64,000 nt of DNA, from positions 3,658,001 through 3,722,000 of the forward strand of contig OZ220717.1 in NCBI GenBank assembly GCA_965116625.1, read 5' to 3'. A model generated the notes under the pieces. It did not search any database. It saw nothing but the letters and a program-made list of their open reading frames with translations, and was not told the origin of the DNA. Origin of the DNA: VXNE01 sp965116625. Its GTDB lineage: Bacteria > Pseudomonadota > Gammaproteobacteria > Pseudomonadales > Azotimanducaceae. Below, piece after piece: positions 59,158 through 64,000 of the stretch. The position numbers and the translations under genes were made by a program. Within the stretch, counting starts at the first letter, position 1. Each line of letters starts with the position of its first letter.

Positions 59158-60234
59158 CTAGAATAACTCCATCTGCCGCTGCCGTCTCTTGGGGCGGAAA
59201 AGGTCGGTCCTGAGTTCCGGCAGTGCCTGGTCCACGCCGTGCTTGCGCGTCGCGATCGCATGGCGTTTCGCCAGCAACTCGGCAAAGGCGCCCTCCCCCC
59301 GCATTCGCGTCCCCCATTCGGACTGGTAATCCCGCCCGCCGCGCATATCGCGCACACGGTTCATCACGTGCTCCGCCTTCAGGGGGTAGTGTTCGCCCAG
59401 CCACTCCCTGAAGAGGTCCTTCACCTCGAACGGCAGCCGCAACAGGATGTAGCGGATGGTGCCGGCCCCGGCGTTGGCCGCCGCTTCGACGATCGCTTCG
59501 AGTTCGCGGTCGTTGATCATCGGGATCATCGGCGCCGCCATGACGGCAACGGGCACGCCGGCATCCGCCATCGCCTCGACGATGCGCAGCCGGGCCGCGG
59601 GTGATGCGGTTCTTGGCTCAAGCTTCGTCTTCAGCGCATTGTCCAGCGTGGTGATGCTCACCATGACCGAAACCAGGCCCTGTTCCGCCAGTTGCCGCAG
59701 GAGGTCGAGGTCCCGCAGCACCAGCGAACCCTTGGTCGTGATGCTGACGGGATGGCGATAGGCGAGCAGCGTCTCGAGTACCTGCCGGGTGATGCGAAAA
59801 CGCCTCTCCGCCGGCTGGTAGGGATCCGTATTGGTGCCCATGGCAATGGTTGAGCAGACGTAGCGCGGATGGTCGAGGGCTTCCTCGAGGCGCGCCACGA
59901 CGTCGGTCTTGTAGAAGATCTTCGTTTCGAAATCGAGTCCCGGCGACAGGTCCAGGTAGGCGTGCGTGGGCCTCGCGAAACAGTAGACGCAACCGTGCTC
60001 GCAACCCTTGTAGGCGTTGATCGACTGGTCGAAAGGAATGTCCGGCGAAGTGTTCCTCGCGATGAGGTTCTTCGTTTTGTCCGGGAAGAAAGACGTCCTC
60101 GGCGGGGATGAGGGAAACTCCTCCGTTTCCGGCGAGGACCAGCCGTCATCCACCACCTCGCTGCGCTCGGCGTCGAAACGGCCGGCCGGATTGGATACCG
60201 CACCGCGACCCTTGTGGAACTGTTTTCGATTCAT
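59158..60234 (-). CDS. PA0069 family radical SAM protein
   Basis: 358 residues. The iron-sulfur cluster motif CEHGCVYC lies at about 78-85 in YKGCEHGCVYCFARPTHAYL, followed by GLDFETKIFYKTD, MGTNTDPYQPAER and ITTKGSLVLRDLDLL. This matches the spore-photoproduct-lyase-like PA0069/Rv2578c group, whose function is not established in most organisms. The C-terminus ends with a basic tail (PKRRQRQMELF). The first ATG gives the family's normal N-terminus with KGRGA. Confidence 0.93.
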   Translation of the reverse strand: MNRKQFHKGRGAVSNPAGRFDAERSEVVDDGWSSPETEEFPSSPPRTSFFPDKTKNLIARNTSPDIPFDQSINAYKGCEHGCVYCFARPTHAYLDLSPGLDFETKIFYKTDVVARLEEALDHPRYVCSTIAMGTNTDPYQPAERRFRITRQVLETLLAYRHPVSITTKGSLVLRDLDLLRQLAEQGLVSVMVSITTLDNALKTKLEPRTASPAARLRIVEAMADAGVPVAVMAAPMIPMINDRELEAIVEAAANAGAGTIRYILLRLPFEVKDLFREWLGEHYPLKAEHVMNRVRDMRGGRDYQSEWGTRMRGEGAFAELLAKRHAIATRKHGVDQALPELRTDLFRPKRRQRQMELF

Positions 60235-60318
60235 CGCGCCCTGTTTCCCACCGCATGTACAACGGTATATGTATGTTCATACAGGTGCAAGTGCGCTCCA
60301 CCCGGAGCAACCGGATGG

Positions 60319-61218
60319 CTAGGCCGTGCCGGCCAGCCGGTCGATCAGCAATCGACGGAACGCCGGCAGATCGCGCCAGCCCATGGCGGCGTTCACAGGC
60401 CGGCCATCCGCGGACTCGAAGGTCAGACCGTCATCGCGCACGGCCAGGCGAATAGTCTCCATCTCAAGCAGGTGGTCTGCGAAAGCGAGGTAGACGGCCA
60501 CGGTGTCGAACAGCGTCGTGCTGCGTTGCTCGGCCAGTTCAGGGCGGCCCATCGCCTTCGCCCACGCCCGGTAGTTCGCCATCACGCTGCGCATCGGCGC
60601 CGTATCCGCGTCGCGGACGGCGGCGTATTCGTCGCCATCGAGCGCCACGATGCCGCAGGTGTCGAGAGGTGTCAGTGTGACCGGCCAGGGCGCGGCCAGG
60701 ACAGCTCGGAAAGCGGCGACGTCCTGGAACACGTTGTATTCGGGCACCGGGTTGGGGCTGCCGCCATAGCCGCGGCGGACCGCGCCGTGCATGCCGACGA
60801 AGTGCGCCCTGCCGGCGATTTCGGGCGCCATTGCCAAGGCGGCGGCCGTCGTGCTGGCCGGACCGATGCACAACACCGTGACCGGCTCCGGCGACGCCAT
60901 CACGGTCTCGACCAGGAGCTGTGCACCCTCGGTTCGAGAGGACCCATCGTGGTTTGCCGGCTCGTAGCCGGCGAGCCACGCTTGTTGGCCGCGGCGATCA
61001 GCGGGGAGCAGGCCGTCCGCGACGCCCTCCCCAACGGGCACGTCCCCGCGGCCGACGCTTTCCAGGAACTTCCGGGCGAGCAGGGCACGGTAGCGCGCAT
61101 CCCCATGACTGGCGACAACTGCCCGCAGTTGAAGCTCGGGCGAGTTCAACAGCATGGCGAGCGCCCAGGTGTCATCGATGTCGGTGCCGATATCCGTGTC
61201 GAGGACAACGGGGATCAA
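60319..61218 (-). CDS. Inosine-uridine preferring nucleoside hydrolase family protein
   Basis: 299 residues. The calcium-binding aspartate cluster is at the N-terminus, DTDIGTDIDD at 7-16, and VLCIGPASTTAAALA and the GAVRRGYGG region are typical of the fold. It cleaves N-ribosidic bonds or related linkages. I chose TTG 61218 because GGAGGT lies 6 bases before it and the protein then begins directly at the first strand; a GTG at 61293 would add 25 unconserved residues. It is divergent from the PdxA-like gene across a region carrying a palindrome. Confidence 0.9.
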   Translation of the reverse strand: MIPVVLDTDIGTDIDDTWALAMLLNSPELQLRAVVASHGDARYRALLARKFLESVGRGDVPVGEGVADGLLPADRRGQQAWLAGYEPANHDGSSRTEGAQLLVETVMASPEPVTVLCIGPASTTAAALAMAPEIAGRAHFVGMHGAVRRGYGGSPNPVPEYNVFQDVAAFRAVLAAPWPVTLTPLDTCGIVALDGDEYAAVRDADTAPMRSVMANYRAWAKAMGRPELAEQRSTTLFDTVAVYLAFADHLLEMETIRLAVRDDGLTFESADGRPVNAAMGWRDLPAFRRLLIDRLAGTA

Positions 61219-61273
61219 TTGGCTACCTCCGCTGGTACCGGGGATTGGTGGTAAACGGACCTGACCGTCCGTG

Positions 61274-61294
61274 AGCGTCTCAGTTTGAGACACT
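61274..61294. promoter_or_regulatory. 21-bp imperfect palindrome in a divergent promoter region
   Basis: AGCGTCTCA, spacer GTT, TGAGACACT: 8 of 9 positions are complementary. It lies between the divergent nucleoside hydrolase (start 61218) and PdxA-like gene (start about 61383), where an operator for a dimeric repressor would be expected. No T-run follows, so a terminator is unlikely. The regulator is unknown. Confidence 0.4.
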
Positions 61295-61382
61295 ACCGCA
61301 GGTGCGGCAAGGCGAACCTGTTAACCTCCCGTACCCGGCCAGGCGCAGGGACCGCCCATTGAACCCGAATTCACCACCACCC

Positions 61383-62372
61383 ATGGCTATCACGATGGGC
61401 GATGCCTCCGGCGTCGGGCCCGAGATCGTCCTGCGGCGGTTCTCCGAGGGGCTGCTGGATAACGCCGCTGTCGTCTACGGCGACGCGGCCATTCTCGACG
61501 CCGGCGCGGACCTGCTGGGCCTCGACCTTCGCTGGCGCGCGGTCGCGCATCCGTCCGATCTGCGATCGGGGTATCTCAATGTCGTCGACCTCGAACGCCT
61601 CGATGCGGCCGACCTGACGCCGGGACGGCTCAACGCCAGGGCCGGCGCCGCGGCGCGGGACTACGTGGAAGCGGCCACGCGGGACGCACTCTCGGGCCGG
61701 GTGGCCGGTATCGTTACGATGCCGATGAACAAGTACGCGACGCGCGAAAGCGATCCGGATTTCATCGGCCACACGGAGCTGATCGCCGCATTGTGCGGCG
61801 CCCGGGAGTTCTGTCCGATGCTCGCGACCCGGGACGTGGCAGTAACCCACGTCAGCACCCATGTGCCGCTGTCTGAAGCGATCCGTTGCGTGAGCCTTCC
61901 GCGGGTGCGATCCGTGATCGGATTGACGCACCGCACGCTGTCCCGCTTCCTGCCCCAGCCACGTATTGCCGTGTGCGGCCTCAATCCCCACGCGAGCGAG
62001 AACGGCCTGTTCGGCACGGAGGAATCCGAGATCATCACACCCGCCATCGAGGCGGCGCGGCGGGACGGCATCGACGCCTCCGGTCCCCATCCTGCCGACA
62101 CGGTCTTCTACCAGGCGATTCACCGCGACCGGTTCGATGGCATCGTGTGCATGTACCACGACCAGGGCCACGGCCCGATGAAGCTCGCGAGCTTCGAGTC
62201 CGCCGTCAACGCCACCATCGGACTCCCCATCGTGCGCACATCCGTCGATCACGGCACCGCCTTCGATATCGCATGGCGGGGCGAGGCGTTCACCGAGTCG
62301 CTGGGGCATGCCGTCGACTATGCCTGGAAGCTTGTCGGGGCTGGCGTCGGCCAGGTCGCGACTGGCGCTTGA
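61383..62372 (+). CDS. PdxA family NAD-dependent dehydrogenase (PdxA2-like)
   Basis: 329 residues, the usual family length. The N-terminus is MAITMGDASGVGPE. Metal/substrate residues lie in GHTEL, GLNPHASENG, YHDQGHGPMK and TSVDHGTAFDIA. Classic PdxA oxidises 4-phosphohydroxy-L-threonine in pyridoxal phosphate synthesis. The YHDQGHGPMK segment looks more like PdxA2, which acts on 4-phospho-D-threonate or erythronate, though no DUF1537 kinase gene is adjacent. ATG 61383 gives the standard start; a TTG at 61359 with AGGGA upstream is the alternative. Confidence 0.92.
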   Translation: MAITMGDASGVGPEIVLRRFSEGLLDNAAVVYGDAAILDAGADLLGLDLRWRAVAHPSDLRSGYLNVVDLERLDAADLTPGRLNARAGAAARDYVEAATRDALSGRVAGIVTMPMNKYATRESDPDFIGHTELIAALCGAREFCPMLATRDVAVTHVSTHVPLSEAIRCVSLPRVRSVIGLTHRTLSRFLPQPRIAVCGLNPHASENGLFGTEESEIITPAIEAARRDGIDASGPHPADTVFYQAIHRDRFDGIVCMYHDQGHGPMKLASFESAVNATIGLPIVRTSVDHGTAFDIAWRGEAFTESLGHAVDYAWKLVGAGVGQVATGA

Positions 62373-62427
62373 CAGTCTCACCGACGCCGCCATTATCCCT
62401 GCCTCTGAACTACGGGAGCGGCACGCC

Positions 62428-62535
62428 ATGAATCAGGTGGCCCAAGATGGTTCGAACACCCCGGGGGCGCGCTTCAGGGGCGACGGCTTTCTCGCACCCG
62501 TACACATCATGGGAGAGAGGCCCGACCAGCCATGA
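62428..62535 (+). pseudogene. PhyH-like N-terminal fragment / 35-residue leader peptide
   Basis: A 35-codon frame starting MNQVAQDGSNTPGARFRGDG and ending MGERPDQP, with GGGAG about 9 bases before its ATG. Its stop overlaps the sulfotransferase start (ATGA at 62532). The segment RFRGDGFLAPVHI is the kind of sequence seen at the beginning of PhyH proteins. It may be the stump of a deleted PhyH gene now acting as a coupled leader; the similarity is too short to be certain. Confidence 0.45.
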
Positions 62536-63176
62536 TCGTCTCCCATCGGCACCGCTTCATGTTCTTCGCCGTGCCGAGAACCGGCACCCATGCGGTGCGT
62601 GAAGCCCTGCGGGGGTGCCTGGGCGACGATGACTGGCAGCAGCAGTCGCTGACGGAGCGCATACGGTTACCCGTCGCCGCGCTCGCGCGTGTGGGCCATG
62701 GCCACCTCACCCTGCGGCAGGTGCGGGCCCACCTGCCCGAGGCGATGTGCCGCGACTACTTCAAGTTCGCCTTCGTGCGCAACCCCTACGACCGATTCGT
62801 ATCGGTATGCGCGATGCTCAACCGGCGAAACCGCGACTACCGGGGCCGCGAAACGGCGTTCATGAAACGGGCAATCGAAGTGCCCCGGTTTCGGGCACGG
62901 GCACTGGTTCGGCCGCAATGGGACATGCTGGTCGATGCGGACGGCGAACCCGGCATGGATTTCATCGGTCGGTTCGAGGACCTGCAGCGGTCGTTCGGCG
63001 AGGTGTGCCGGCGCATCGGCATCTCCCCAGGGAGCCTCCCGCACAGCAACGCCACTGACCATCGCGACTACACGACCTACTATGACGACGAGTTGCTCAG
63101 CCTGGTGAACGACTTCTACCGGTCCGATTTCGACGGTCTCGGCTACGAGATCCCGGTCTCCGCGAAGGCGATGTGA
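62532..63176 (+). CDS. Sulfotransferase family protein
   Basis: 214 residues. The PAPS-binding 5'-phosphosulfate loop is readable at 15-21 (VPRTGTHA). The 3'-phosphate site FVRNPYDRFVS lies at about 80-90 with R82 and S90, and GRFEDLQRSF is the usual structural follow-up. It transfers sulfate from PAPS to an alcohol or amine of an unknown acceptor in the cytoplasm. Its start overlaps the stop of the 35-codon leader and its stop overlaps the start of the next gene (ATG 63176), so three frames are translationally chained. It is striking beside a sulfatase-rich region, though 24 kb away from it. Confidence 0.88.
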   Translation: MIVSHRHRFMFFAVPRTGTHAVREALRGCLGDDDWQQQSLTERIRLPVAALARVGHGHLTLRQVRAHLPEAMCRDYFKFAFVRNPYDRFVSVCAMLNRRNRDYRGRETAFMKRAIEVPRFRARALVRPQWDMLVDADGEPGMDFIGRFEDLQRSFGEVCRRIGISPGSLPHSNATDHRDYTTYYDDELLSLVNDFYRSDFDGLGYEIPVSAKAM

Positions 63177-64000
63177 TGCGCCTCGGCAAGCCCTTCATCC
63201 GCCTTCCGTTCCGGTTCGACGCCGAGAGGCTGGCCGAGGAGGTCCGGCAGTTCGGACCGGATCGATGGATGGCGCACCCGAGTGGGTTGCCCGGCAACTC
63301 CGCGATCGCGCTCATTTCCAGCGACGGCGGGGACAACGACTCGTTCGAGGGCGAGAAGAAACCGACGCCGCACCTGGCCGAATGCGAGTACATGCGGCAG
63401 GTGATGGCGAGTTTCGGGGAAGTCCTCTCCCGCTCCCGGCTGATGAAGATCGACGCCGGCTCGGAGCTCAACCTGCACGTCGACTTCAACTACCACTGGT
63501 TCAGCCGCGTCCGCATTCACATTCCCGTCATCACGGACCCGTCGGTGATATTCCATTGCGGGACGGCGAGTCTGCACATGCGCCCGGGCGACTGCTGGAT
63601 CTTCGACTCCTGGCGGCGCCACCGGGTCGTCAACCCGAGCGGGCGGGACCGCGTACACCTGGTGATCGACACCGGGGGCTCGTCGCGGTTCTGGAACATG
63701 GTGCATGCCGTGGAAGAACGCGACCCGTCAGAAACGTCCAGGAACGCCACGTTCATCGCCTTCGAACCCGGCAAGCCGGTCTCGCTCAGAACCGAGAGAT
63801 TCGCCAGCCTGCCGGTGATGGCGCCTGGAGAATGCGCTGCCCTCATCGAGGACCTGATCGCGGACTTTGCGGGGAACCCCGACAACGATCCGCAACTCGT
63901 CGCCACCTATGTCTCACTGATGCGGGGTTTTGCGACCGATTGGCGCGAACTATGGCTCCTGTACGGTCACCGCCCGGAAGGCCTGGAACACTACCGCGCA
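63176..64000 (+). CDS. Aspartyl/asparaginyl beta-hydroxylase-like protein, truncated by window end
   Basis: 275 codons visible. It resembles the Asp/Asn beta-hydroxylase (AspH) double-stranded beta-helix. H101 and D103 (NLHVDFNYHW), H149 (WRRHRVVNPS) and R158 fit a 2-oxoglutarate iron site, and ASLHMRPGDCWIFDSWRRH is typical of the family. Residues after about 190 (FIAFEPGKPVSLRTERFAS onward) form an additional C-terminal region that continues past the edge. It overlaps the sulfotransferase stop by one base. Hydroxylation followed by sulfation of the same acceptor is a reasonable guess; the acceptor is unknown. Confidence 0.85.
   Translation, partial: MRLGKPFIRLPFRFDAERLAEEVRQFGPDRWMAHPSGLPGNSAIALISSDGGDNDSFEGEKKPTPHLAECEYMRQVMASFGEVLSRSRLMKIDAGSELNLHVDFNYHWFSRVRIHIPVITDPSVIFHCGTASLHMRPGDCWIFDSWRRHRVVNPSGRDRVHLVIDTGGSSRFWNMVHAVEERDPSETSRNATFIAFEPGKPVSLRTERFASLPVMAPGECAALIEDLIADFAGNPDNDPQLVATYVSLMRGFATDWRELWLLYGHRPEGLEHYRA

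Noticed and set aside
61302..61382. N-terminal extension of the PdxA-like protein to 356 residues
   Set aside because: The added residues are proline/arginine rich and unlike the family, which begins a few residues before MGD-x-[AS]-G-[IV]-GPE.

Overview
The window reads as a high-GC gammaproteobacterial chromosome segment. Evidence for this is two FecI-type ECF sigma/FecR anti-sigma pairs, four large TonB-dependent outer-membrane receptors of the Xanthomonas/Caulobacter type, malate synthase G, convergent ppx and ppk1 genes, an RND efflux pair and a PA0069-type radical SAM protein. I cannot name a genus. The density of phytanoyl-CoA dioxygenase-like (PhyH) oxygenases and cysteine-type sulfatases resembles marine or host-associated lineages that feed on sulfated organic matter; that is inference. 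No rRNA, tRNA, CRISPR array, phage gene or complete insertion sequence was seen.

Layout. 1-6046: a minus-strand sigma/FecR pair (FecR runs off the left edge), a small DUF6151 protein, a minus-strand TonB receptor and a plus-strand SDR. 6047-6287: a 241-bp MITE-like element with 19-bp perfect terminal inverted repeats and a 4-bp target duplication. 6344-13283 (minus): a second TonB receptor, two PhyH oxygenases, a GFA-family protein, a Gfo/Idh/MocA oxidoreductase and a tandem NTF2-like protein. 13574-36476 (plus): a long collinear run starting with a PhyH gene, ECF sigma, FecR and two closely related TonB receptors, the first with an STN signalling domain. It continues with PhyH, class II aldolase, two sulfatases, PhyH, a sugar isomerase-like TIM barrel, a YejA-like periplasmic binding protein, aldo/keto reductase, a third sulfatase, a second aldo/keto reductase, PhyH and a Tat-exported small protein. 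36513-38430 (minus): a seventh PhyH and a formylglycine-generating enzyme, the activator required by the three sulfatases. 38566-45253: enoyl-CoA hydratase, a heterodimeric ABC exporter pair and an SLC13 carrier. 45397-60234: mostly housekeeping (FitA-like antitoxin, malate synthase G, flavin reductase, ppx, ppk1, acyl-CoA dehydrogenase, RND pump, glyoxalase-fold protein, radical SAM). 60319-64000: nucleoside hydrolase, PdxA-like dehydrogenase, a short PhyH-like leader peptide, a sulfotransferase and an Asp/Asn beta-hydroxylase-like protein cut by the right edge.

How it may work together (inference): the 13.5-38.4 kb region looks like a sigma/anti-sigma-controlled uptake and catabolism island. 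Substrate would enter through the paired TonB receptors and be desulfated in the cytoplasm, since none of the three sulfatases nor the maturase has a visible signal peptide. It would then be oxidised by PhyH enzymes, the Gfo/Idh/MocA protein, aldo/keto reductases, aldolase and isomerase. No glycoside hydrolase or polysaccharide lyase is present, which argues for small sulfated molecules rather than polysaccharide.

The most unusual signal is a 78-bp repeat. One copy lies exactly in frame inside a PhyH gene (14219-14296), adding 26 residues that its paralogue lacks. A second copy lies in the intergenic region upstream of ppk1 (52214-52291). This resembles the protein-invading palindromic elements known from Rickettsia. 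Three decayed gene fragments (NTF2-like, sulfatase-like, PhyH-like) also show that the island has been reshuffled.
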